Assembly: GCF_000003605.2 (NCBI RefSeq)
Contig: NW_003143816.1
Span: forward strand, 1-21,911
Length of the DNA: 21,911 nt
Direction of reading: 5' to 3'
DNA from: Saccoglossus kowalevskii
Lineage: Eukaryota > Hemichordata > Enteropneusta > Harrimaniidae
Numbering within the stretch: position 1 is the first letter of the stretch; each line of letters opens with the position of its first letter. Shown in pieces: positions 1 through 12,731 of this stretch. The notes under the pieces were generated by a model that did no database searches, was not told the DNA's origin, and was given only the letters and a program-made list of their open reading frames with translations. A program made the position numbers and the translations under genes.

Positions 1-491
1 GACCCGCTCCAGATCGTAGCATTGGCTGACAAAGTATGCGTGAAGGCTTAGCTCAGGCTAAGCACCCAAAACACAATTGTATTCAGTGCTCATTTGGAAG
101 ATTTACTATGTATTCATAACTGTTCATTTCTGTATGCCATTTCCGACATGATAATCAACACGAGCACATCATGAGATATTGTTGTCAAGAAAAAATGAAC
201 TGACGATGAAACTCTTTGCTGCCCGGTACTTGCTCTTGCAATCTGCACTTTCTGAATTTACTTTAGTTTTGTTTTATAACCGTAGAACTAACATGTATAC
301 CTTTCTAGTTACTGCACTGAGTAATCATAGTTTAAATGACTGATGATATTTGTATATTCATTAGCCCTTGCTAACCACAGTTTTTTCTCGTGCATGAACG
401 CAATTGGGTGTATCCGATATGCAAACTTACGAGATTAGCTTATATCTTAGCCCTCTTAGCCAGCACTTTGAGTAGCATGAACAACACTACT
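1..491. other. Left unique flank, no supported gene
   Basis: This is AT-rich single-copy-looking sequence before the satellite. A 16-codon open frame runs from base 1 to a TAG at 49-51 (ending ADKVCVKA). On the minus strand, bases 1-45 are also open behind AG dinucleotides that could act as acceptors. Neither is long enough, or recognisable enough, to call an exon. No AATAAA signal, RNA gene or transposon terminus was seen. If the minus-strand gene at 20464-20588 continues leftwards, this flank would be part of the same intron, with the next exon at or beyond the left edge. That is inference. Confidence 0.6.
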
Positions 492-959
492 CATATAAAC
501 TCATGTACAAATCACACCAAACCAACAAAATGTGCACTGTTTTCATACTTGCGTGTAAACACCTGTGACCATATAAACTCATGTACAAATCACACCAAAC
601 CAACAAAATGTGCACTGTTTACATACTTGTGTGTAAACACCTGTGACCATATAAACTCATGTACAAATCACACCAAACCAACAAAATGTGCACTGTTTAC
701 ATACTTGTGTGTAAACACCTGTGACCATATAAACTCATGTACAAATCACACCAAACCAACAAAATGTGCATTGTTTTCATACTTGTGTGTAAACACCTGT
801 GACCATATAAACTCATGTACAAATCACACCAAACCAACAAAATGTGCACTGTTTTCATACTTGCGTGTAAACACCTGTGACCATATAAACTCATGTACAA
901 ATCACACCAAACCAACAAAATGTGCACTGTTTTCATACTTGCGTGTAAACACCTGTGAC

Positions 960-2905
960 CATATAAACTCATGTATAAATCACACCAAACCAACAAAATG
1001 TGCATTGTTTTCATACTTGCGTGTAAACACCTGTGACCATATAAACTCATGTACAAATCACACCAAACCAACAAAATGTGCACTGTTTTCATACTTGCGT
1101 GTAAACACCTGTGACCATATAAACTCATGTACAAATCACACCAAACCAACAAAATGTGCACTGTTTTTATACTTGCGTGTAAACACCTGTGACCATATAA
1201 ACTCATGTATAAATCACACCAAACCAACAAAATGTGCACTGTTTTCATACTTGTGTGTAAACACCTGTGACCATATAAACTCATGTACAAATCACACCAA
1301 ACCAACAAAATGTGCACTGTTTTCATACTTGTGTGTAAACACCTGTGACCATATAAACTCATGTATAAATCACACCAAACCAACAAAATGTGCATTGTTT
1401 TCATACTTGCGTGTAAACACCTGTGACCATATAAACTCATGTACAAACCACACCAAACCAACAAAATGTGCACTGTTTTCATACTTGCGTGTAAACACCT
1501 GTGACCATATAAACTCATGTACAAATCACACCAAACCAACAAAATGTGCACTGTTTTCATACTTGCGTGTAAACACCTGTGACCATATAAACTCATGTAC
1601 AAACCACACTAAACCAACAAAATGTGCACTGTTTTCATACTTGCGTGTAAACACCTGTGACCATATAAACTCATGTACAAACCACACCAAACCAAACAAA
1701 ATGTGCACTGTTTTCATACTTGCGTGTAAACACCTGTGACCATATAACTCATGTATAAATCACACCCAACCAACAAATGTGCATTGTTTTCATACTTGCG
1801 TGTAAACACCTGTGACCATATAAACTCATGTACAAACCACACCAAACCAACAAAATGTGCACTGTTTTCATACTTGCGTGTAAACACCTGTGACCATATA
1901 AACTCATGTACAAATCACACCAAACCAACAAAATGTGCACTGTTTTCATACTTGCGTGTAAACACCTGTGACCATATAAACTCATGTACAAACCACACTA
2001 AACCAACAAAATGTGCACTGTTTTCATACTTGCGTGTAAACACCTGTGACCATATAAACTCATGTACAAACCACACCAAACCAACAAAATGTGCACTGTT
2101 TTCATACTTGCGTGTAAACACCTGTGACCATATAAACTCATGTATAAATCACACCAAACCAACAAAATGTGCATTGTTTTCATACTTGCGTGTAAACACC
2201 TGTGACCATATAAACTCATGTACAAACCACACCAAACCAACAAAATGTGCACTGTTTCATACTTGCGTGTAAACACCTGTGACCATATAAACTCATGTAC
2301 AAACCACACCAAACCAACAAAATGCGCAGTTTTTATACTTGCGTGTAAACACCTGTGACCGTATAAACTCATGTATAAATCACACCAAACCAACAAAATG
2401 TGCACTGTTTTCATACTTGCATGTAAACACCTGTGACCATATAAACTCATGTACAAACCACACCAAACCAACAAAATGTGCACTGTTTTCATACTTGCGT
2501 GTAAACACCTGTGACCATATAAACTCATGTATAAATCACACCAAACCAACAAAATGTGCATTGTTTTCATACTTGCGTGTAAACACCTGTGACCATATAA
2601 ACTCATGTACAAATCACACCAAACCAACAAAATGTGCACTGTTTCATACTTGCGTGTAAACACCTGTGACCATATAAACTCATGTACAAACCACACCAAA
2701 CCAACAAAATGCGAAGTTTTTATACTTGCGTGTAAACACCTGTGACCGTATAAACTCATGTATAAATCACACCAAACCAACAAAATGTGCACTGTTTTCA
2801 TACTTGCATGTAAACACCTGTGACCATATAAACTCATGTACAAACCACACCAAACCAACAAAATGTGCACTGTTTTCATACTTGCGTGTAAACACCTGTG
2901 ACCAT
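960..2905. repeat. Five-monomer higher-order repeat region
   Basis: A unit carrying both GTATAAATCAC and GCATTG begins at 960, 1350, 1741, 2129 and 2516, that is every 387-391 bp or five monomers. Blocks 1506-1894 and 1895-2283 share the same order of variants, including a CACACTAAACC unit in second position. Blocks 2284-2670 and 2671 onward share another order: a 76-bp unit, then a CCGTATA unit ending in TTGCATG. The regular period breaks after about 2980, where the same marker unit recurs every three monomers (2983, about 3216, about 3450). Confidence 0.8.
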
Positions 2906-2960
2906 ATAAACTCATGTACAAATCACACCAAACCAACAAAATGTGCACTGTTTTCATACT
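2284..2960. repeat. 387-bp direct duplication within the array
   Basis: The segment starting near 2284 recurs starting near 2671. Both copies follow a 77-bp unit (CTGTTTCATAC) and begin with a 76-bp unit. The next unit has CCGTATA and TTGCATG. The first copy has GCGCAGTTTTTATAC and the second GCGAAGTTTTTATAC, the main difference seen in the first three units. After that the copies drift apart by about one monomer. The length fits three 78-bp units plus one 77-bp and one 76-bp unit. Confidence 0.75.
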
Positions 2961-5291
2961 TGCGTGTAAACACCTGTGACCATATAAACTCATGTATAAA
3001 TCACACCAAACCAACAAAATGTGCATTGTTTTCATACTTGCGTGTAAACACCTGTGACCATATAAACTCATGTACAAATCACACCAAACCAACAAAATGT
3101 GCACTGTTTTCATACTTGCGTGTAAACACCTGTGACCATATAAACTCATGTACAAATCACACCAAACCAACAAAATGTGCACTGTTTTCATACTTGCGTG
3201 TAAACACCTGTGACCATATAAACTCATGTATAAATCACACCAAACCAACAAAATGTGCATTGTTTTCATACTTGCGTGTAAACACCTGTGACCATATAAA
3301 CTCATGTACAAACCACACCAAACCAACAAAATGTGCACTGTTTTCATACTTGCGTGTAAACACCTGTGACCATATAAACTCATGTACAAATCACACCAAA
3401 CCAACAAAATGTGCACTGTTTTCATACTTGCGTGTAAACACCTGTGACCATATAAACTCATGTATAAATCACACCAAACCAACAAAATGTGCATTGTTTT
3501 CATACTTGCATGTAAACACCTGTGACCATATAAACTCATGTACAAACCACACCAAACCAACAAAATGTGCATTGTTTTCATACTTGCGTGTAAACACCTG
3601 TGACCATATAAACTCATGTACAAATCACACCAAACCAACAAAATGCGCACTGTTTTTATACTTGCGTGTAAACACCTGTGACCGTATAAACTCATGTATA
3701 AATCACACCAAACCAACAAAATGTGCACTGTTTTTATACTTGCGTGTAAACACCTGTGACCGTATAAACTCATGTATAAATCACACCAAACCAACAAAAT
3801 GTGCACTGTTTTCATACTTGCATGTAAACACCTGTGACCATATAAACTCATGTACAAACCACACCAAACCAACAAAATGTGCACTGTTTTCATACTTGCG
3901 TGTAAACACCTGTGACCATATAAACTCATGTACAAACCACACCAAACCAACAAAATGTGCAGTTTTCATACTTGCGTGTAAACACCTGTGACCATATAAA
4001 CTCATGTACAAACCACACCAAACCAACAAAATGTGCAGTTTTCATACTTGCGTGTAAACACCTGTGACCATATAAACTCATGTACAAACCACACCAAACC
4101 AACAAAATGTGCAGTGTTTTCATACTTGCGTGTAAACACCTGTGACCATATAAACTCATGTATAAATCACACCAAACCAACAAAATGTGCATTGTTTTTA
4201 TACTTGCGTGTAAACACCTGTGACCATATAAACTCATGTATAAATCACACCAAACCAACAAAATGTGCACTGTTTTCATACTTGCGTGTAAACACCTGTG
4301 ACCATATAAACTCATGTACAAACCACACCAAACCAACAAAATGTGCAGTTTTCATACTTGCGTGTAAACACCTGTGACCATATAAACTCATGTACAAATC
4401 ACACCAAACCAACAAAATGTGCACTGTTTTCATACTTGCGTGTAAACACCTGTGACCATATAAACTCATGTACAAATCACACCAAACCAACAAAATGTGC
4501 ATTGTTTTCATACTTGCGTGTAAACACCTGTGACCATATAAACTCATGTATAAATCACACCAAACCAACAAAATGCGCACTGTTTTTATACTTGCGTGTA
4601 AACACCTGTGACCATATAAACTCATGTATAAATCACACCAAACCAACAAAATGTGCACTGTTTTCATACTTGTGTGTAAACACCTGTGACCATATAAACT
4701 CATGTACAAATCACACCAAACCAACAAAATGTGCACTGTTTTCATACTTGCGTGTAAACACCTGTGACCATATAAACTCATGTACAAACCACACCAAACC
4801 AACAAAATGCGCACTGTTTTTATACTTGCGTGTAAACACCTGTGACCGTATAAACTCATGTATAAATCACACCAAACCAACAAAATGTGCACTGTTTTCA
4901 TACTTGCGTGTAAACACCTGTGACCATATAAACTCATGTACAAACCACACCAAACCAACAAAATGTGCAGTTTTCATACTTGCGTGTAAACACCTGTGAC
5001 CATATAAACTCATGTACAAATCACACCAAACCAACAAAATGTGCACTGCTTTTCATACTTGCGTGTAAACACCTGTGACCATATAAACTCATGTACAAAT
5101 CACACCAAACCAACAAAATGTGCACTGTTTTCATACTTGCGTGTAAACACCTGTGACCATATAAACTCATGTACAAATCACACCAAACCAACAAAATGCG
5201 CACTGTTTTTATACTTGCATGTAAACACCTGTGACCATATAAAAATCATGTATAAATCACACCAAACCAACAAAATGCGCACTGTTTTTAT

Positions 5292-5297
5292 ACTTAC
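5292..5297 (-). other. Donor-like GTAAGT inside one satellite unit
   Basis: Here the plus strand reads TACTTACGTGTAAACACC, so the minus strand carries ACAC followed by GTAAGTA. This is identical to the exon/intron junction of the minus-strand exon at 20464. Almost all other units have GCAAGT (or a decayed form) at this place. It is a cryptic donor match by sequence only; its use is unknown. Confidence 0.4.
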
Positions 5298-5512
5298 GTG
5301 TAAACACCTGTGACCGTATAAACTCATGTATAAATCACACCAAACCAACAAAATGTGCACTGTTTTTATACTTGCGTGTAAACACCTGTGACCGTATAAA
5401 CTCATGTATAAATCACACCAAACCAACAAAATGTGCACTGTTTTCATACTTGCATGTAAACACCTGTGACCATATAAACTCATGTACAAACCACACCAAA
5501 CCAACAAAATGT

Positions 5513-5816
5513 GCAGTTTTCATACTTGCGTGTAAACACCTGTGACCATATAAACTCATGTACAAACCACACCAAACCAACAAAATGTGCAGTTTTCATA
5601 CTTGCGTGTAAACACCTGTGACCATATAAACTCATGTACAAACCACACCAAACCAACAAAATGTGCAGTTTTCATACTTGCGTGTAAACACCTGTGACCA
5701 TATAAACTCATGTACAAACCACACCAAACCAACAAAATGTGCAGTTTTCATACTTGCGTGTAAACACCTGTGACCATATAAACTCATGTATAAATCACAC
5801 CAAACCAACAAAATGT
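5513..5816. repeat. Run of four consecutive 76-bp monomers
   Basis: Four units in a row carry GTGCAGTTTTCATAC in place of GTGCACTGTTTTCATAC, a 2-bp deletion, at about 5513, 5590, 5666 and 5741. Further runs are two units near 3960-4036 and three near 7141-7292. The clustering shows local spread of one deletion haplotype rather than repeated independent deletions. Each such unit shifts the reading frame. Confidence 0.8.
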
Positions 5817-6107
5817 GCATTGTTTTCATACTTGCGTGTAAACACCTGTGACCGTATAAACTCATGTATAAATCACACCAAACCAACAAAATGTGCACTG
5901 TTTTCATACTTGCGTGTAAACACCTGTGACCATATAAACTCATGTACAAACCACACCAAACCAACAAAATGTGCACTGCTTTCATACTTGCGTGTAAACA
6001 CCTGTGACCATATAAACTCATGTACAAATCACACCAAACCAACAAAATGTGCATTGTTTTCATACTTGCATGTAAACACCTGTGACCATATAAACTCATG
6101 TACAAAC

Positions 6108-6640
6108 CACACCAAACCAACAAAATGTGCACTGTTTTCATACTTGCGTGTAAACACCTGTGACCATATAAACTCATGTATAAATCACACCAAACCAACA
6201 AAATGTGCATTGTTTTCATACTTGCATGTAAACACCTGTGACCATATAAACTCATGTACAAACCACACCAAACCAACAAAATGTGCACTGTTTCATACTT
6301 GCGTGTAAACACCTGTGACCATATAAACTCATGTATAAATCACACCAAACCAACAAAATGCGCACTGTTTTCATACTTGCGTGTAAACACCTGTGACCAT
6401 ATAAACTCATGTACAAACCACACCAAACCAACAAAATGTGCACTGTTTCATACTTGCGTGTAAACACCTGTGACCATATAAACTCATGTACAAACCACAC
6501 CAAACCAACAAAATGTGCACTGTTTTCATACTTGCGTGTAAACACCTGTGACCATATAAACTCATGTACAAACCACACCAAACCAACAAAATGTGCACTG
6601 TTTTTATACTTGCGTGTAAACACCTGTGACCATATAAACT
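6108..6640. repeat. Copied block, first of three copies
   Basis: The order of variants is: GTACAAACCAC/GCACTG, GTATAAATCAC/GCATTG with TTGCATG, a 77-bp unit, a GTATAAATCAC unit with GCGCACTG, a second 77-bp unit, a standard unit, then a TTTTTATAC unit. The same order recurs from about 8591 (offset 2483) and about 10145 (offset 4037). By eye the shared part looks identical until near 6640, where this copy continues with a different unit. Confidence 0.75.
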
Positions 6641-6895
6641 CATGTACAAACCACACCAAACCAACAAAATGTGCACTGTTTCATACTTGTGTGTAAACAC
6701 CTGTGACCATATAAACTCATGTACAAATCACACCAAACCAACAAAATGCGCACTGTTTTTATACTTGCGTGTAAACACCTGTGACCATATAAACTCATGT
6801 ACAAACCACACCAAACCAACAAAATGTGCACTGTTTTTATACTTGCGTGTAAACACCTGTGACCGTATAAACTCATGTATAAATCACACCAAACC
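6480..6895. repeat. Copied block shared with 14645-15060
   Basis: The order of variants is: standard unit, TTTTTATAC unit, a 77-bp unit followed by TTGTGTG, a GTACAAATCAC/GCGCACTG unit with TTTTTATAC, another TTTTTATAC unit, then a CCGTATA unit. The same order occurs 8165 bp to the right. The copies part where this one has GCACTGTTTTTATAC and the other GCATTGTTTTCATAC. Confidence 0.7.
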
Positions 6896-7329
6896 AACAA
6901 AATGTGCACTGTTTTTATACTTGCGTGTAAACACCTGTGACCGTATAAACTCATGTATAAATCACACCAAACCAACAAAATGTGCACTGTTTTCATACTT
7001 GCATGTAAACACCTGTGACCATATAAACTCATGTACAAACCACACCAAACCAACAAAATGTGCACTGTTTTCATACTTGCGTGTAAACACCTGTGACCAT
7101 ATAAACTCATGTACAAACCACACCAAACCAACAAAATGTGCAGTTTTCATACTTGCGTGTAAACACCTGTGACCATATAAACTCATGTACAAACCACACC
7201 AAACCAACAAAATGTGCAGTTTTCATACTTGCGTGTAAACACCTGTGACCATATAAACTCATGTACAAACCACACCAAACCAACAAAATGTGCAGTTTTC
7301 ATACTTGCGTGTAAACACCTGTGACCATA

Positions 7330-7985
7330 TAAACTCATGTATAAATCACACCAAACCAACAAAATGTGCATTGTTTTCATACTTGCGTGTAAACACCTGT
7401 GACCGTATAAACTCATGTATAAATCACACCAAACCAACAAAATGTGCACTGTTTTCATACTTGCGTGTAAACACCTGTGACCATATAAACTCATGTACAA
7501 ACCACACCAAACCAACAAAATGTGCAGTTTTCATACTTGCGTGTAAACACCTGTGACCATATAAACTCATGTACAAATCACACCAAACCAACAAAATGTG
7601 CACTGCTTTCATACTTGCGTGTAAACACCTGTGACCATATAAACTCATGTACAAATCACACCAAACCAACAAAATGTGCATTGTTTTCATACTTGCGTGT
7701 AAACACCTGTGACCATATAAACTCATGTACAAACCACACCAAACCAACAAAATGTGCACTGTTTTCATACTTGCGTGTAAACACCTGTGACCATATAAAC
7801 TCATGTATAAATCACACCAAACCAACAAAATGTGCATTGTTTTCATACTTGCATGTAAACACCTGTGACCATATAAACTCATGTACAAACCACACCAAAC
7901 CAACAAAATGTGCACTGTTTCATACTTGCGTGTAAACACCTGTGACCATATAAACTCATGTATAAATCACACCAAACCAACAAAA
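7330..7985. repeat. About 650-bp block copied at 9740-10395
   Basis: Every variant site I compared is the same in both copies at an offset of 2410 bp. These include a CCGTATA unit, one 76-bp unit, a GCACTGCTTTC unit, alternating GCACTG and GCATTG units, a TTGCATG unit and one 77-bp unit. The copies first differ at about 7990, where this one reads TTTTTATAC and the other TTTTCATAC. Confidence 0.8.
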
Positions 7986-8250
7986 TGCGCACTGTTTTTA
8001 TACTTGCATGTAAACACCTGTGACCATATAAACTCATGTATAAATCACACCAAACCAACAAAATGCGCACTGTTTTTAAACTTGCGTGTAAACACCTGTG
8101 ACCATATAAACTCATGTACAAATCACACCAAACCAACAAAATGTGCACTGTTTCATACTTGCGTGTAAACACCTGTGACCATATAAACTCATGTATAAAT
8201 CACACCAAACCAACAAAATGTGCACTGTTTTCATACTTGCGTGTAAACAC
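7881..8250. repeat. Block with private TTTTTAAAC variant, copied at 10757-11126
   Basis: Two successive units have GCGCACTG with long T runs. The second has TTTTTAAACTTG, a change seen only here (about 8075) and 2876 bp to the right (about 10950). A 77-bp unit follows in both copies. A rare shared private change is good evidence of segment copying rather than independent mutation. The copies differ at TTGCGTG versus TTGCATG near the start. Confidence 0.75.
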
Positions 8251-8555
8251 CTGTGACCATATAAACTCATGTATAAATCACACCAAACCAACAAAATGTG
8301 CACTGCTTTCATACTTGCGTGTAAACACCTGTGACCATATAAACTCATGTATAAATCACACCAAACCAACAAAATGCGCACTGTTTTCATACTTGCGTGT
8401 AAACACCTGTGACCATATAAACTCATGTACAAATCACACCAAACCAACAAAATGTGCACTGTTTTTATACTTGCGTGTAAACACCTGTGACCGTATAAAC
8501 TCATGTATAAATCACACCAAACCAACAAAATGTGCATTGTTTTCATACTTGCATG

Positions 8556-9235
8556 TAAACACCTGTGACCATATAAACTCATGTACAAACCACACCAAAC
8601 CAACAAAATGTGCACTGTTTTCATACTTGCGTGTAAACACCTGTGACCATATAAACTCATGTATAAATCACACCAAACCAACAAAATGTGCATTGTTTTC
8701 ATACTTGCATGTAAACACCTGTGACCATATAAACTCATGTACAAACCACACCAAACCAACAAAATGTGCACTGTTTCATACTTGCGTGTAAACACCTGTG
8801 ACCATATAAACTCATGTATAAATCACACCAAACCAACAAAATGCGCACTGTTTTCATACTTGCGTGTAAACACCTGTGACCATATAAACTCATGTACAAA
8901 CCACACCAAACCAACAAAATGTGCACTGTTTCATACTTGCGTGTAAACACCTGTGACCATATAAACTCATGTACAAACCACACCAAACCAACAAAATGTG
9001 CACTGTTTTCATACTTGCGTGTAAACACCTGTGACCATATAAACTCATGTACAAACCACACCAAACCAACAAAATGTGCACTGTTTTTATACTTGCGTGT
9101 AAACACCTGTGACCATATAAACTCATGTATAAATCACACCAAACCAACAAAATGTGCATTGTTTTCATACTTGCATGTAAACACCTGTGACCATATAAAC
9201 TCATGTACAAACCACACCAAACCAACAAAATGTGC
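8556..9235. repeat. About 680-bp block copied at 10110-10789
   Basis: The same sequence of variants, including two 77-bp units and one GCGCACTGTTTTCATAC unit, is seen at an offset of 1554 bp. The shared part ends where the first copy has CTGTTTTCATAC and the second the 77-bp form CTGTTTCATAC. Part of it is also present at 6108-6640. Confidence 0.75.
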
Positions 9236-9429
9236 ACTGTTTTCATACTTGCGTGTAAACACCTGTGACCATATAAACTCATGTACAAACCACACCAAAC
9301 CAACAAAATGCGCACTGTTTTTATACTTGCGTGTAAACACCTGTGACCGTATAAACTCATGTATAAATCACACCAAACCAACAAAATGTGCACTGTTTTC
9401 ATACTTGCGTGTAAACACCTGTGACCATA

Positions 9430-9800
9430 TAAACTCATGTACAAACCACACCAAACCAACAAAATGTGCAGTTTTCATACTTGCGTGTAAACACCTGTGA
9501 CCATATAAACTCATGTACAAATCACACCAAACCAACAAAATGTGCACTGCTTTCATACTTGCGTGTAAACACCTGTGACCATATAAACTCATGTACAAAT
9601 CACACCAAACCAACAAAATGTGCACTGTTTTCATACTTGTGTGTAAACACCTGTGACCATATAAACTCATGTACAAATCACACCAAACCAACAAAATGTG
9701 CACTGTTTTCATACTTGTGTGTAAACACCTGTGACCATATAAACTCATGTATAAATCACACCAAACCAACAAAATGTGCATTGTTTTCATACTTGCGTGT
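9430..9800. repeat. TTGTGTG-marked block, first of three copies
   Basis: A 76-bp unit is followed by a GCACTGCTTTC unit, two GTACAAATCAC units ending in TTGTGTG, and a GTATAAATCAC/GCATTG unit. The same order occurs at about 12002-12360, with private changes there (GCACTTTTC, and AGCAAACCTAAC near 12170), and at about 18850-19210, an offset of 9418 bp. It is the longest-range clear copy relation found in the window. Confidence 0.75.
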
Positions 9801-11417
9801 AAACACCTGTGACCGTATAAACTCATGTATAAATCACACCAAACCAACAAAATGTGCACTGTTTTCATACTTGCGTGTAAACACCTGTGACCATATAAAC
9901 TCATGTACAAACCACACCAAACCAACAAAATGTGCAGTTTTCATACTTGCGTGTAAACACCTGTGACCATATAAACTCATGTACAAATCACACCAAACCA
10001 ACAAAATGTGCACTGCTTTCATACTTGCGTGTAAACACCTGTGACCATATAAACTCATGTACAAATCACACCAAACCAACAAAATGTGCATTGTTTTCAT
10101 ACTTGCGTGTAAACACCTGTGACCATATAAACTCATGTACAAACCACACCAAACCAACAAAATGTGCACTGTTTTCATACTTGCGTGTAAACACCTGTGA
10201 CCATATAAACTCATGTATAAATCACACCAAACCAACAAAATGTGCATTGTTTTCATACTTGCATGTAAACACCTGTGACCATATAAACTCATGTACAAAC
10301 CACACCAAACCAACAAAATGTGCACTGTTTCATACTTGCGTGTAAACACCTGTGACCATATAAACTCATGTATAAATCACACCAAACCAACAAAATGCGC
10401 ACTGTTTTCATACTTGCGTGTAAACACCTGTGACCATATAAACTCATGTACAAACCACACCAAACCAACAAAATGTGCACTGTTTCATACTTGCGTGTAA
10501 ACACCTGTGACCATATAAACTCATGTACAAACCACACCAAACCAACAAAATGTGCACTGTTTTCATACTTGCGTGTAAACACCTGTGACCATATAAACTC
10601 ATGTACAAACCACACCAAACCAACAAAATGTGCACTGTTTTTATACTTGCGTGTAAACACCTGTGACCATATAAACTCATGTATAAATCACACCAAACCA
10701 ACAAAATGTGCATTGTTTTCATACTTGCATGTAAACACCTGTGACCATATAAACTCATGTACAAACCACACCAAACCAACAAAATGTGCACTGTTTCATA
10801 CTTGCATGTAAACACCTGTGACCATATAAACTCATGTATAAATCACACCAAACCAACAAAATGCGCACTGTTTTTATACTTGCATGTAAACACCTGTGAC
10901 CATATAAACTCATGTATAAATCACACCAAACCAACAAAATGCGCACTGTTTTTAAACTTGCGTGTAAACACCTGTGACCATATAAACTCATGTACAAATC
11001 ACACCAAACCAACAAAATGTGCACTGTTTCATACTTGCGTGTAAACACCTGTGACCATATAAACTCATGTATAAATCACACCAAACCAACAAAATGTGCA
11101 CTGTTTTCATACTTGCGTGTAAACACCTGTGACCATATAAACTCATGTATAAATCACACCAAACCAACAAAATGTGCACTGTTTTCATACTTGCGTGTAA
11201 ACACCTGTGACCGTATAAACTCATGTATAAATCACACCAAACCAACAAAATGTGCACTGTTTTCATACTTGCGTGTAAACACCTGTGACCATATAAACTC
11301 ATGTATAAATCACACCAAACCAACAAAATGTGCATTGTTTTCATACTTGCGTGTAAACACCTGTGACCATATAAACTCATGTACAAACCACACCAAACCA
11401 ACAAAATGTGCACTGTT

Positions 11418-11650
11418 TATTTGTGGGTGGTAACCACGGTGGGCCTATTAACTCCCGGTATAAATCACCGCCAATCCACCAAAATGGGCACGGTTTTCAT
11501 TCTTGGGGGTTAACCCCTGGGGACCGTATAAATTCAGGTCCAACCCCCCCCAAACCACCAAAATGGCCATTGTTTTTAAATTTGGGGGTAACCCCTGGGG
11601 CCCATATAAATTCATGTCCAATCCCCCCCAACCCACCAAAATGTCCCTGT
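11418..11650. repeat. Corrupted three-monomer patch with G/C runs
   Basis: Three successive units keep the monomer spacing (78, 79, 78 and 77 bp between AAAATG landmarks) but carry dozens of changes absent everywhere else. Most changes replace a base by its neighbour: TTGCGTGTAAACACCTG becomes TTGGGGGTTAACCCCTG, and CACACCAAACC becomes runs of C. Consensus sequence resumes sharply near 11650. Either this is low-quality sequence or consensus at an assembly join, or it is a genuinely decayed island. The pattern looks more technical than mutational. Confidence 0.85.
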
Positions 11651-12731
11651 TTTCATACTTGCGTGTAAACACCTGTGACCATATAAACTCATGTATAAAT
11701 CACACCAAACCAACAAAATGTGCACTGTTTTCATACTTGCGTGTAAACACCTGTGACCATATAAACTCATGTACAAACCACACCAAACCAACAAAATGTG
11801 CACTGTTTTCATACTTGCGTGTAAACACCTGTGACCATATAAACTCATGTACAAATCACACCAAACCAACAAAATGTGCACTGTTTTCATACTTGCGTGT
11901 AAACACCTGTGACCATATAAACTCATGTATAAATCACACCAAACCAACAAAATGTGCACTGTTTTCATACTTGCGTGTAAACACCTGTGACCATATAAAC
12001 TCATGTACAAACCACACCAAACCAACAAAATGTGCACTTTTCATACTTGCGTGTAAACACCTGTGACCATATAAACTCATGTACAAATCACACCAAACCA
12101 ACAAAATGTGCACTGCTTTCATACTTGCGTGTAAACACCTGTGACCATATAAACTCATGTACAAATCACAGCAAACCTAACAAAATGTGCACTGTTTTCA
12201 TACTTGTGTGTAAACACCTGTGACCATATAAACTCATGTACAAATCACACCAAACCAACAAAATGTGCACTGTTTTCATACTTGTGTGTAAACACCTGTG
12301 ACCATATAAACTCATGTATAAATCACACCAAACCAACAAAATGTGCATTGTTTTCATACTTGCGTGTAAACACCTGTGACCATATAAACTCATGTATAAA
12401 TCACACCAAACCAACAAAATGTGCATTGTTTTCATACTTGCGTGTAAACACCTGTGACCATATAAACTCATGTACAAACCACACCAAACCAACAAAATGT
12501 GCACTGTTTCATACTTGCGTGTAAACACTTGTGACCATATAAACTCATGTACAAACCACACCAAACCAACAAAATGCGCACTGTTTTTATACTTGCGTGT
12601 AAACACCTGTGACCATATAAACTCATGTATAAATCACACCAAACCAACAAAATGTGCACTGTTTTCATACTTGCGTGTAAACACCTGTGACCATATAAAC
12701 TCATGTACAAACCACACCAAACCAACAAAAT

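Noticed and set aside
1-51. Terminal exon on the plus strand (ending ADKVCVKA then TAG), or the next exon of the minus-strand gene
   Set aside because: Sixteen codons match nothing I recognise. The minus-strand alternatives, read in the phase required after the exon at 20464, give stops or a peptide unlike the expected family.
390-1739. Plus-strand frame with a hydrophobic, signal-peptide-like start (LAYILALLASTLSS) running into Cys-rich 26-residue repeats
   Set aside because: The frame opens with GTG; its first ATG, at 477, lies after the hydrophobic segment. The rest is satellite, with amino-acid-changing variants and frame-breaking units throughout the array.
1998-3953. Long minus-strand frame of 651 codons, and similar ones elsewhere such as 15661-17592
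   Set aside because: These come from the stop-free minus frames of a monomer whose length is a multiple of three. They switch phase at every 76- or 77-bp unit.
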